This document shows, piece after piece, positions 16,715 to 24,082 of a stretch of 64,000 bases of DNA. The translations under genes were made by a program, and so were the position numbers. The notes under the pieces were generated by a model. The model did no database searches, had not been told where the DNA came from, and saw only the letters and a program-made list of their open reading frames with translations. The stretch covers positions 248,001 to 312,000 of the forward strand of contig JAGNLW010000003.1 of NCBI GenBank assembly GCA_017999365.1, given 5' to 3'. Every line of letters begins with the position of its first letter. The stretch's first letter is position 1. The stretch comes from Candidatus Aminicenantota bacterium. Its GTDB lineage: Bacteria > Acidobacteriota > Aminicenantia > Aminicenantales > Saccharicenantaceae.

Positions 16715-17565
16715 GCGATCCGGCCGTCGTCGGCGTCGATCTCGGCGGGACCAACGTCCGGGCCGGCCGGGTCGTGGACGGACGCCTGGAAGAGGTCCGG
16801 TCGGTCCCCGTGCGCGGCCGCGGCACCGCCGAGGAGGTCCTCGAGGACCTCTTCGGCGCCGTCGACGCCGTCATGCGCGACGACGTGGCCGGCATCGGGG
16901 CCGGCGTGCCTTCGATCATCGACCTCGCGACCGGCACGGTCTGCGACGTCCAGAACATCCCCTCCTGGACCAAGGTGCCGCTCAAGGCCCGCCTCGAGGA
17001 ACGCTACCGGCGCCCGGCCTTCGTCAACAACGACGCCAACTCGTTCGCCGCCGGCGAGAAGATCTACGGCAAGCTCCGGCCCTACGACAGCGCCGTCGGG
17101 CTCATCGTCGGCACTGGGCTCGGCTCGGGCATCATCGCCAACGGCCGGCTCTATTCCGGGGTCAACTGCGGGGCCGGCGAGTTCGGCATGTTGCCCTACC
17201 TCGACCGCAACTTCGAGGCCTACGCCAGCGGCCAGTTCTTCGAGCGGGTCCACGGCGTCACGGGCAAGGAGCTGGCCGGGCGGGCGGAGAAGGGCGACGC
17301 GCGGGCCCTGGCCGTCTTCGCCGAGTTCGGCCGCCACCTGGGCGAGGCCGTCAAGGCCGTCTGCTACGCCGTCGACCCGGAGATCATCGTCCTCGGCGGC
17401 TCGGTCAGCAGGTCCTACGCCTTCTTCCGCGAGGCCCTTTGGGAGGCCTTCGCCTCATACGCCTACTCGATCGCCAAGGACCGCCTGAAGATCGAGGTCT
17501 CGGAGACCGAGAACATCGCCGTCCTCGGCGCGGCCGCCCTCTACTTCGACGCCCGCCGCGGCTAA
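16711..17565 (+). CDS. ROK-family sugar kinase
   Basis: A 284-residue cytosolic protein with the ATP-binding start VVGVDLGGTNVRAGRV, the ND motif in FVNNDANSFAAGE and the second phosphate loop VGLIVGTGLGSGIIANG. It lacks an N-terminal DNA-binding domain, so it is a kinase, not a ROK repressor. The usual zinc cluster CxCGxxGC is absent: GVNCGAGEFG replaces the canonical HxxxxxxCxCGxxGC segment and retains one Cys. The GTG start at 16711 overlaps the transporter's TGA and GGCGGAGG precedes it. It probably phosphorylates the sugar imported by the neighbouring MFS protein (glucose, N-acetylglucosamine or similar). Confidence 0.82.
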   Translation: MSDPAVVGVDLGGTNVRAGRVVDGRLEEVRSVPVRGRGTAEEVLEDLFGAVDAVMRDDVAGIGAGVPSIIDLATGTVCDVQNIPSWTKVPLKARLEERYRRPAFVNNDANSFAAGEKIYGKLRPYDSAVGLIVGTGLGSGIIANGRLYSGVNCGAGEFGMLPYLDRNFEAYASGQFFERVHGVTGKELAGRAEKGDARALAVFAEFGRHLGEAVKAVCYAVDPEIIVLGGSVSRSYAFFREALWEAFASYAYSIAKDRLKIEVSETENIAVLGAAALYFDARRG

Positions 17566-17608
17566 CCCCGGGCAGGATCTTTTCACCCCCGGGGGGACGG
17601 GAAAACCC

Positions 17609-17640
17609 TTGACAGCGTCCGGACCACTGGTTTTAATAAT
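17609..17640 (+). promoter_or_regulatory. Sigma-70-type promoter for the DUF481 gene
   Basis: TTGACA at 17609-17614 followed after about 17 nt by the AT-rich TTTAATAAT (17632-17640) as the -10 region. The start codon is 33 nt downstream. Confidence 0.6.
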
Positions 17641-17672
17641 CGACTGGGACTCACGCGCAAGGAGAGACCGAC

Positions 17673-18554
17673 ATGGCGAAGACACCGACGAGCCGCCGCG
17701 GGCCCGGCGCCCCCGCGGCCCTCGGCCTGACGATCCTGCTCCTGACCGGGGCCGCCCTCGGCAAGGAGGACAAGAAGCCCGGCCTGTTCGGCCCCTGGGT
17801 GGCCACGGCCGAATTGAGCTACGTCGTCACGGGCGGAAACACCTCGACCTCGGCCCTCAGCTTCGGGACCTCGTTCAGCCGCAAGTGGACCAACGACACG
17901 CTCCTTTTCAAGAGCTACGTCCTCAAGAGCAACGCCACGACGACGACCCGGACGGCCCGGGGCACGGAGACCGACTTCGACGTCCTCGAGCAATCGATCA
18001 CCCGGAAAGTGGCCGAGAACTACCTCCTGGCCGGCCAGTACGACCGGCGCATCTCCAAGAAGCTCCTCGGCCAGGCCGGCGCGAGCTGGGACCGCAACCG
18101 GTTCGCCGGCATCGACGACCGGCTCATCGCGACGCTGGGATTCGGCTACGCCTGGATCGAGAAGCCGCGGACGCAGATCAAGACCTCGGCCGGCGTGACC
18201 TACACCCTGCGCCAGTTCGTCGGCCTCGACTGGGAATCGTTCGGCGGCTTGCGCTTCAGCGTGACGGCGGACCAGAAGCTCTTCGAGAGCTCGTCCTTCT
18301 CCTCGGCCTTCATCCTGGACGAAAACCTCAAGGACACCCCGGACTGGCGCTTCGACTGGGCCAACTCGGTCACGGCCTCGCTGTCGAAGTCGCTGGCCCT
18401 CAAGGTCAGCCTGCGGACGCTCTACACGCACCAGCCAGCGCTCCAGGGCCTGCCTCTCTTCGACCTCGTCGGCGACCCGACCGGCCTGACCGTCTTCGTG
18501 CCCCTGAAGAAGCTCGACACGTTCCTGACGACCTCCATCGTCATCAACTTCTAA
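17673..18554 (+). CDS. DUF481 outer-membrane protein (YdiY-like)
   Basis: A 293-residue protein with a signal peptide (hydrophobic 16-30) and alternating beta-strand pattern ending in VIN-F, the C-terminal aromatic residue expected for outer-membrane barrels. The start of the mature part, TAELSYVVTGGNTSTSALSFG, is typical of DUF481, the family of the E. coli salt-induced YdiY. The function of the family is unknown; a small envelope barrel is likely. It has its own promoter and an AAGGAGA site 9 nt from the ATG. A REP-like palindrome follows the stop codon. Confidence 0.8.
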   Translation: MAKTPTSRRGPGAPAALGLTILLLTGAALGKEDKKPGLFGPWVATAELSYVVTGGNTSTSALSFGTSFSRKWTNDTLLFKSYVLKSNATTTTRTARGTETDFDVLEQSITRKVAENYLLAGQYDRRISKKLLGQAGASWDRNRFAGIDDRLIATLGFGYAWIEKPRTQIKTSAGVTYTLRQFVGLDWESFGGLRFSVTADQKLFESSSFSSAFILDENLKDTPDWRFDWANSVTASLSKSLALKVSLRTLYTHQPALQGLPLFDLVGDPTGLTVFVPLKKLDTFLTTSIVINF

Positions 18555-18576
18555 GCCGGCCAAGACGGCGGCCAAG

Positions 18577-18636
18577 TCGGTGCCTGGCATTCACAAACGC
18601 CGATCCTCCCCTGGGCGTGTGAAGACCTGGCACCGA
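18577..18636. repeat. REP-like imperfect palindrome
   Basis: Left arm TCGGTGCCTGGCATTCAC (18577-18594) and right arm GTGTGAAGACCTGGCACCGA (18617-18636) pair over 8 outer and 6 inner bases with a small internal mismatch. The GGTGCC(T/A)GG core resembles the palindromes mobilised by REP-associated tyrosine transposases in other bacteria. No such transposase is in the window. Confidence 0.6.
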
Positions 18637-18698
18637 TTTTGATCTCCCCCTCTTTCCCATTTCCTACGGATATAGTAGAGTATAGGGGCGGAGGGACC

Positions 18699-19130
18699 GT
18701 GAAAAAGCGCTATTGGCGGTGTTTCGTCTGCAACGACATCCACTACGGGATCGCCCCCCCGGAGCTCTGCCCGACCTGCAAGGTGCTCAACGCCTACGTC
18801 GAGATCTCGGCCGCCGAGGCCCGCACGATCCTCGGCCTGGGGCCCGACACGGCCGTGACGCCCGACGACTTCCCGGCGGCCATCGAGCGCTTCGCCGCGG
18901 GGAACGAGTTCCGGGTCAACCCGGACCGCGAGCGGGTCGACCTGCTCCTCAAGGGCATCTCGGAGAACGAGGCCAAGTACGGCCTCAAGTTCTGCCCCTG
19001 CCGGGTCCGGACCAAGGACTGGGACGAGGACCTGCGCATCATCTGCCCCTGCAACTTCACGGTCCACGAGACATACAAAGGGATCAAGGACGGGGAGTGC
19101 TGGTGCGGCCTCTTCGTCAGGAGGACCTGA
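18699..19130 (+). CDS. Rubredoxin-like + ferredoxin-thioredoxin reductase catalytic domain protein
   Basis: A 143-residue protein. The first 30 residues form a zinc-ribbon/rubredoxin-like knuckle (CFVC and CPTC). The C-terminal part has the FTR catalytic-chain cysteines: CPC in KFCPCRVR, CPC in ICPCNFT and CWC in GECWCGLF, which would hold a 4Fe-4S cluster and an active-site disulfide. It could pass electrons to thiol proteins. The GTG at 18699 is chosen because GGCGGAGG sits just upstream and the protein then begins KKRYWRC. It starts a four-gene operon; its TGA overlaps the ATG of the next gene, a CPHC glutaredoxin-like protein that is a natural partner. Confidence 0.82.
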   Translation: MKKRYWRCFVCNDIHYGIAPPELCPTCKVLNAYVEISAAEARTILGLGPDTAVTPDDFPAAIERFAAGNEFRVNPDRERVDLLLKGISENEAKYGLKFCPCRVRTKDWDEDLRIICPCNFTVHETYKGIKDGECWCGLFVRRT

Positions 19131-19414
19131 TGGCCAAGCTGCTGATGTTCCACGGGCAGGAATGCCCCCACTGCCACCGCATGATGCCCCGGGTCGAGAA
19201 GCTCGAGGCCGAGACCGGCGTCCGGTTCGACAAGCGCGAGGTCTGGCACGACGAGGCCAACCAGGACCTCATGCGCGGCTACCAGGACGTCCTCAAACCC
19301 AAGTGCGGCGGCCAGCTGCGCGTCCCGGCCTTCCTCAACCCGGAGACCAAGGACGCCCTCTGCGGCGAGATCGAATACGAGAAGCTCCGGGACTGGGCCC
19401 TGAGGCAGGGCTGA
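19130..19414 (+). CDS. Glutaredoxin/thioredoxin-like protein
   Basis: A 94-residue protein with the redox motif CPHC at residues 12-15 (GQECPHCHRM) and a thioredoxin-fold C-terminal part; VPAFLN supplies the cis-Pro region. It has a second pair of separated cysteines (PKCGG, DALCGE). It would be a small cytosolic thiol-disulfide carrier. The ATG overlaps the FTR gene's TGA (TGATG) with GAGGA upstream, and its own stop is directly followed by the LarE start. Context suggests it moves electrons between the FTR protein and the sulfur-transfer enzymes that follow. Confidence 0.78.
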   Translation: MAKLLMFHGQECPHCHRMMPRVEKLEAETGVRFDKREVWHDEANQDLMRGYQDVLKPKCGGQLRVPAFLNPETKDALCGEIEYEKLRDWALRQG

Positions 19415-20257
19415 ATGCCGCGGCCCGTCTCCAAAGCCGCCCGGCTCGAGGCCGTCGTCGGCCGCCGCCAGAAGGCCGTGGTCGCCTTCTCCGGCGGCGT
19501 CGACTCCACGCTCCTGCTCCGGGTCTGCCGGGACGTCCTCGGCCGGGAGAACGTCGTGGCCGTGACCGGCGTCTCCCAAACGTACACGGCCGAGGAGCTG
19601 GCCGGCGCCCGCCGGGCCGCCCGGGCCCTCGGCGTCGAGCACGTCCTCCTCGAGACCGACGAGCTGGCCTGCGCCGCCTTCGCCGCCAACCCGGCCGACC
19701 GCTGCTACCACTGCAAGGGCGAGCTGTTCGGCCGCATCCTCGAACTGGCCCGGGCCCGCGGTATCGACGCCGTCTACGACGCGGCCAACACGGACGACCT
19801 CTCCGACTACCGGCCCGGCCGCCGGGCCACCGAGGAGCGCGGCGTCGTCAGCCCGCTCATCCTGGCCGGGTTCGCCAAGAAGGACGTCCGGGCCCTGTCG
19901 CGCCGGCTCGGCCTGGCCACCTGGGACAAGCCGGCCAACCCCTGCCTGGCCAGCCGCGTCCCCTACGGCACGCCCATCACGACGGAGACCCTCGACAGGA
20001 TCCGGGCCGGCGAGAAGTACGTCCGGGGCCTGGGCTTCCCCGTCGTCCGGCTCCGGCACCACGACCGCCTGGCCCGCATCGAGGTCCCGGCGGCCGACCT
20101 GCCCCGCCTCGTGAGGCCCGAGACGGCCCGGCGGATCGTCCGCAGGCTCCGCGCCCTCGGCTACCACTGGATCGCCGTCGACGTCGAGGGCTTCCGGACC
20201 GGCAGCCTCAACCGGGCCGTCGCCGGAGCGCCCGTCCCGGCCGGCAAGCCCCGATGA
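19415..20257 (+). CDS. larE: LarE-like ATP-dependent sacrificial sulfur transferase
   Basis: A 280-residue PP-loop ATPase: SGGVDST near residue 27 and a full LarE-length C-terminal part. Cys177 in NPCLASR matches the cysteine that LarE gives up to thiolate the pyridinium dinucleotide during nickel-pincer cofactor synthesis. An additional CYHCKG motif lies near residue 97. No larB, larC or larA gene is present, so the substrate here may be different. The start codon directly follows the glutaredoxin-like stop, and its end overlaps mnmA by ATGA, so four redox/sulfur genes are one operon. Confidence 0.8.
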   Translation: MPRPVSKAARLEAVVGRRQKAVVAFSGGVDSTLLLRVCRDVLGRENVVAVTGVSQTYTAEELAGARRAARALGVEHVLLETDELACAAFAANPADRCYHCKGELFGRILELARARGIDAVYDAANTDDLSDYRPGRRATEERGVVSPLILAGFAKKDVRALSRRLGLATWDKPANPCLASRVPYGTPITTETLDRIRAGEKYVRGLGFPVVRLRHHDRLARIEVPAADLPRLVRPETARRIVRRLRALGYHWIAVDVEGFRTGSLNRAVAGAPVPAGKPR

Positions 20258-21330
20258 AGGTCGCCGTCGGCCTGAGCGGCGGGGTGGACTCCTCCGTCGC
20301 CGCTCTCCTCCTCCTCCGCGAAGGGCACGACGTCACCGGCGTCCAGATGCGGACCTGGCCCGGCCCGGACCTTCCGGCCGCGGCCGCCGCCCGGAGCGCC
20401 TGTTTCGGCCGCGACGAGGCCGCGGACGTCCGGGCCGCCGAAGGCGTCTGCGCCCACCTGGGCATCCCCTTCCGCGTCCTCGACTGTTCGGCCGCCTATG
20501 AGGAGGCCGTCCTCCGCTACGTCCGCGAGGCCTACGCCGCCGGGACGACCCCGAACCCCTGCGTCCGCTGCAACCCCGCCGTCAAGTTCGGGGTCCTGCC
20601 GGAGGCGGCCCGGGCCGCGGGGATCGCCTTCGACCGCTTCGCGACCGGCCACTACGCCCGGATCGCGCGCCATCCCACCGCCGGGCGCCTGGTCCTGGAG
20701 CGGGCCGCCGACGCCCGCAAGGACCAGTCCTATTTCCTCTATCGCCTGAGCCAGGACCAGCTCGCGGCCGCCCTCTTCCCGCTCGGCGGCCTCGACAAGG
20801 ACCGGGTCCGCGCCGCGGCCCGCGAGGCCGGACTGCCCGTCCACGACCGCCCCGAGAGCCAGGACTTCTACGACGGCGACATCGCCGACCTTCTCGGCGG
20901 GCCCGGCGACGCCGGCGACATCGTCGACCGCGACGGACGCGTCCTCGGCCGCCACCGCGGCGTCCGCGGCTACACGGTCGGCCAGCGCAAGGGCCTCGGC
21001 CTCTCCTCCCCCGTCCCGCTCTACGTCGTCGCCATCGACGCCGCCGCGAACACCCTCGTCGTCGGCCCGGAGGCCGAGACCTTCCGCCGCGAGGCCACGA
21101 TCGGCGACTGCGTCTGGGGCCCGTTCGCGGCGCTCGAGGCCCCGGTCTCGGGGCGGGTCAAGGTCCGCTCGGCCGGGCGCCCCGTCGCGGCCGAGATCTC
21201 GCCGCTCCCCGGGGGCCGGGCCCGCGTCGCCTTCGCCGAGCCGGTCGCCGCGATCGCCCCGGGCCAATCGGCCGTCCTCTACGACGGCGACACGGTCGTC
21301 GGCGGCGGCGTCATCGAGTCGGCCCGATAA
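20254..21330 (+). CDS. mnmA: MnmA-like tRNA 2-thiouridylase lacking the second catalytic Cys
   Basis: A 358-residue protein with the PP-loop SGGVDSSVAA, the conserved ATGHYAR and the C-terminal domains of MnmA, which adds sulfur to U34 of tRNAs for Glu, Gln and Lys. The first catalytic Cys is in NPCVRCN (Cys103 and Cys106, making a CxxC). The second Cys, expected in a motif like SQDICF, is replaced: ESQDFYDGDIADLL puts Tyr206 there. Either the enzyme works by another relay, for example CxxC with a cluster, or it is a divergent paralogue. It is translationally coupled to larE and is the last gene of the FTR operon. Confidence 0.78.
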   Translation: MKVAVGLSGGVDSSVAALLLLREGHDVTGVQMRTWPGPDLPAAAAARSACFGRDEAADVRAAEGVCAHLGIPFRVLDCSAAYEEAVLRYVREAYAAGTTPNPCVRCNPAVKFGVLPEAARAAGIAFDRFATGHYARIARHPTAGRLVLERAADARKDQSYFLYRLSQDQLAAALFPLGGLDKDRVRAAAREAGLPVHDRPESQDFYDGDIADLLGGPGDAGDIVDRDGRVLGRHRGVRGYTVGQRKGLGLSSPVPLYVVAIDAAANTLVVGPEAETFRREATIGDCVWGPFAALEAPVSGRVKVRSAGRPVAAEISPLPGGRARVAFAEPVAAIAPGQSAVLYDGDTVVGGGVIESAR

Positions 21331-21399
21331 CGGTCCTTCCCTCTCCCGCCCGTCCGGGTTATAATCGGCCGGAACCCGAATCCCCACAGGAGGACCACC

Positions 21400-22350
21400 A
21401 TGGCCGGTTATTTCATCGCCTTCGTCTTCGGCATCTTCCTCATGGGCGCCCTGATCGCCCAACGCGACAAGCTCGGCAGCGGCGGCTTCAACGCCTGGCT
21501 CCGCGGCAAAAGGGGCCTGGCCGTCGGCCTCCTCGTCGTCGTCATCGCCATCGCCCTACTCTTCCAGGCCATGGTCACGGTCCAGGCCGGGACGGTCGGG
21601 GTCGTCAAGCGCCTCGGCGCCGTGCGCCAGGAGCTCAAGCCCGGCCTGCACGTCATCGTCCCGTTCATCGACAAGGTCGTCATCTTCCCCACCCTCAAGA
21701 AGAATTACGAGGCCTCCGACACGCCGCAGTCGAGCGAGGCCGACTACCCCGACATCATCGTCTCCGCCCTGACCTCGGACGGCCAGCAGATCCGGGTCGG
21801 CCTGACGGCCCGGTTCATGATCCAGCCGGGCAAGGCCGCCTGGATCCTCCAGAACCTCGGTTCGGAGCGGGAGTACGTCGAGAAGGTCGTCAAGACCGAG
21901 ATCCGCGGCTCGGGCCGCCGGGTGCCGACCAAGTTCGCCGCCTACGACCTCTACACCAAGAAGAGCTACGACGCCCAGCAGGCCCTGTTCGACGAGATCT
22001 CCCCCAAGTTCCAGGCCAACGGCCTCATCCTCGACGAGATCGTCATCCGCAACATCACCTTCACGCCCGAGTATGCCAAGACGCTCGAGGAGAAGCAGAT
22101 CGCCCTGGAGAACATCACCACCGAGAAGAACAAGCTCGAGCAGGAGAAGATCCGCAAGGAGCAGAAGATCGTCGAGGCCGAGGGCGATGCCAAGAGCATC
22201 GAGATCCGCCAGGCCGCCCTGACCAAGAACCCGACCATCATCCAGTGGGAGTTCGTCCAGAAGCTGGCCCCCAACGTCCAGTGGGGCATCATGCCGGACA
22301 AGGTCATCCCGGTCATCGACTTCAAGAATATGACCGGGCCGCAGAAGTAG
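21400..22350 (+). CDS. SPFH/prohibitin-family membrane protein
   Basis: A 316-residue protein with an N-terminal hydrophobic helix, a second one at about 39-58, an SPFH (band 7) domain at about 60-240 and a coiled coil (KQIALENITTEKNKLEQEKIRKEQK in pieces) near 230-270. Proteins of this type oligomerise at the membrane and act as scaffolds, often around FtsH-type proteases. TATAAT at 21360-21365 and AGGAGGA before the ATG give it its own promoter and ribosome site. It converges on the M64 gene 20 bp away. The window has a second, unrelated SPFH gene at 44066. Confidence 0.8.
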   Translation: MAGYFIAFVFGIFLMGALIAQRDKLGSGGFNAWLRGKRGLAVGLLVVVIAIALLFQAMVTVQAGTVGVVKRLGAVRQELKPGLHVIVPFIDKVVIFPTLKKNYEASDTPQSSEADYPDIIVSALTSDGQQIRVGLTARFMIQPGKAAWILQNLGSEREYVEKVVKTEIRGSGRRVPTKFAAYDLYTKKSYDAQQALFDEISPKFQANGLILDEIVIRNITFTPEYAKTLEEKQIALENITTEKNKLEQEKIRKEQKIVEAEGDAKSIEIRQAALTKNPTIIQWEFVQKLAPNVQWGIMPDKVIPVIDFKNMTGPQK

Positions 22351-22369
22351 GCGCCCGCGGCGCGGCCGC

Positions 22370-23872
22370 CTACTTGCCGTAGAAGTCGATCATCCGGGCG
22401 ATGGCCGCCTGGCAGACCTTGCAGAACTCGTTCTTCGGGTTGCCGATCATGATGCAGTAGATCTGCGGCCGGTAGAGTCCCTTGGACGCGTAGCCGGCGC
22501 CCTCGAAGACCCCGACCTTGTCGACGAGGTCCGCGTAGCGCTTCCTGACCTCCTCGATCTGGACCCTCAAGGCCGCTTCGGCGGCCTTGCGCCGGTCCTC
22601 GAGCTTCTTCAGCTCCCCGGCCGACGCGCCCTTGGCCTTGGCCGCGGCGACGGCCTTGTCCCCGGCCGCCCGGGCCTCCCTCATCTCGGCCTGGAGGGCC
22701 TCGGTCCGTTCCTTGCCGTACTCGGTCGGGACGCCGATCCCGGGCGCGAGCAGGCCCTTCCACTTGACGTCGGCGGGGTCGAGCAGGGCCGTGATGTTGG
22801 GCTCGAGGGGCTCGACGCCCTTGGGGTAGAACTCGTTGTAGGAGACCTCGGACTGGTAGTACTCGTCGGCCAGGCCGCCGAAGGAGTGGCCGAGCTCGTG
22901 GACGAAGACCTCGGGGCTGCGGGGGTGGTCGACGGTCGTCACGCAGTAGTCGAAGGCGATGGAGCCGCCGCCGTAGCGCTTGCTGTCGACGAGGACGATG
23001 AGGGCGTCGTAGGGGACCTGGCCGGCGATCTCGTGCATCCGGTGGTCCGCCTCGATGAGCATGTAGCGGTCGAGGTCGAAAGCGTTGAAGGAGGCGTCCA
23101 GGACGGTCTTCCGGTAGGCCCGCTGGCGCGGTTCGTCCATGCCCGCCTCCGGCGCAGGCCGGAAGACGGCCCGGACGTTGAAACGGTCCCGGAGGGACTT
23201 GTAGGGCTCGAGATCGAAGAGGAAGTCGGTCATCCGGCCGGCGTCGGCCCGGAACTTGTCCCGGGCCGCGGCCGTGTAGCCCTCGGCCACGAAGACGAAG
23301 TCGACCTTGTCATGAGGATCGCCCTTCTCCTGGAGGATGAAGACCTCGTCCCCGGCCGCCGGGCTCTCCCGGACGATATGGTAGTCGGACGGGTCGATGG
23401 ACCGGACGAAGACGGGGCGCAGGAGATTGTTGCGGTCCCGGGCCGCGACCGTGAACAGGACGGGCCGCTTGGGCTCGGGGATGCGGACGGACCTTTCGAA
23501 GACCCGGACCTCGCCGGCCAGGGCCGGGGAGGTCGTCTTGTACTCGGCGTACATCGTGTCGAAGCCGCGCCGGAAGATGATGCGGTTGGAGGCGGCGTCG
23601 ACGACCTCGAGGACGTAGCGGCCCTGGTCGAAGGGCGGCAGGAGACCGGTCTTGGTCTCCGGCCAGGCCCCCTCGGCGGCGATCCGGTGGACGGTGATAC
23701 GCTCGTCCTTGGCGTCGCCGGCCTGGTAGAGGTCGATCCTCAGGGCCCGGTCGACGAAATAGTCGTCGAAGGCGGGCGGAGCCTGCCCGGCGGCCGAAGG
23801 ACAGGGCCCGGCCGGGGCCGGAAGGGCGAAGCACAGGGCGAACAGGGACAGGGCGAGGGCGGTCTTGCGCAT
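22370..23872 (-). CDS. Secreted M64 (IgA-peptidase-like) metallopeptidase
   Basis: A 500-residue protein with a signal peptide (about 1-22). The zinc motif HELGHSFGGLADE begins at His325 (Glu326, His329, and a downstream Asp), which is the M64 signature. The N-terminal 190 residues form a beta-rich domain and a coiled-coil-like insertion (roughly residues 385-450: Glu/Ala/Lys-rich) splits the catalytic region. The last 30 residues carry CIMIGN, FCKVCQ cysteines. It probably degrades proteins outside the cytoplasm; the IgA name reflects one clostridial member, not a likely substrate here. AGGAGG lies 6 nt before the ATG. Confidence 0.85.
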   Translation of the reverse strand: MRKTALALSLFALCFALPAPAGPCPSAAGQAPPAFDDYFVDRALRIDLYQAGDAKDERITVHRIAAEGAWPETKTGLLPPFDQGRYVLEVVDAASNRIIFRRGFDTMYAEYKTTSPALAGEVRVFERSVRIPEPKRPVLFTVAARDRNNLLRPVFVRSIDPSDYHIVRESPAAGDEVFILQEKGDPHDKVDFVFVAEGYTAAARDKFRADAGRMTDFLFDLEPYKSLRDRFNVRAVFRPAPEAGMDEPRQRAYRKTVLDASFNAFDLDRYMLIEADHRMHEIAGQVPYDALIVLVDSKRYGGGSIAFDYCVTTVDHPRSPEVFVHELGHSFGGLADEYYQSEVSYNEFYPKGVEPLEPNITALLDPADVKWKGLLAPGIGVPTEYGKERTEALQAEMREARAAGDKAVAAAKAKGASAGELKKLEDRRKAAEAALRVQIEEVRKRYADLVDKVGVFEGAGYASKGLYRPQIYCIMIGNPKNEFCKVCQAAIARMIDFYGK

Positions 23873-23947
23873 GCGGGCCTCCTGAGGTCGTCTCGGCCAT
23901 TATAGGGCGGCGGAGCCCCCGGCACAACCCGGCGGGCGGCCGCCCCC

Positions 23948-23976
23948 TTGAGCCCGGGCCCGGTTTCGGCTATAAT
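23948..23976 (+). promoter_or_regulatory. Sigma-70-type promoter for the EF-G gene
   Basis: TTGAGC (23948-23953), 17-nt spacer, TATAAT (23971-23976). It leaves a leader of about 100 nt before the EF-G start; I see no clear riboswitch in that leader. Confidence 0.7.
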
Positions 23977-24082
23977 GGCAGCTCACCTGTTCGTTATCGG
24001 TACGTCCGTCAATCCCTCACCGGAAGAAACCAGCGACATCCGACAGACCCGGCAGGCGTGAATCTTCGAAAGGCATAGGTCC

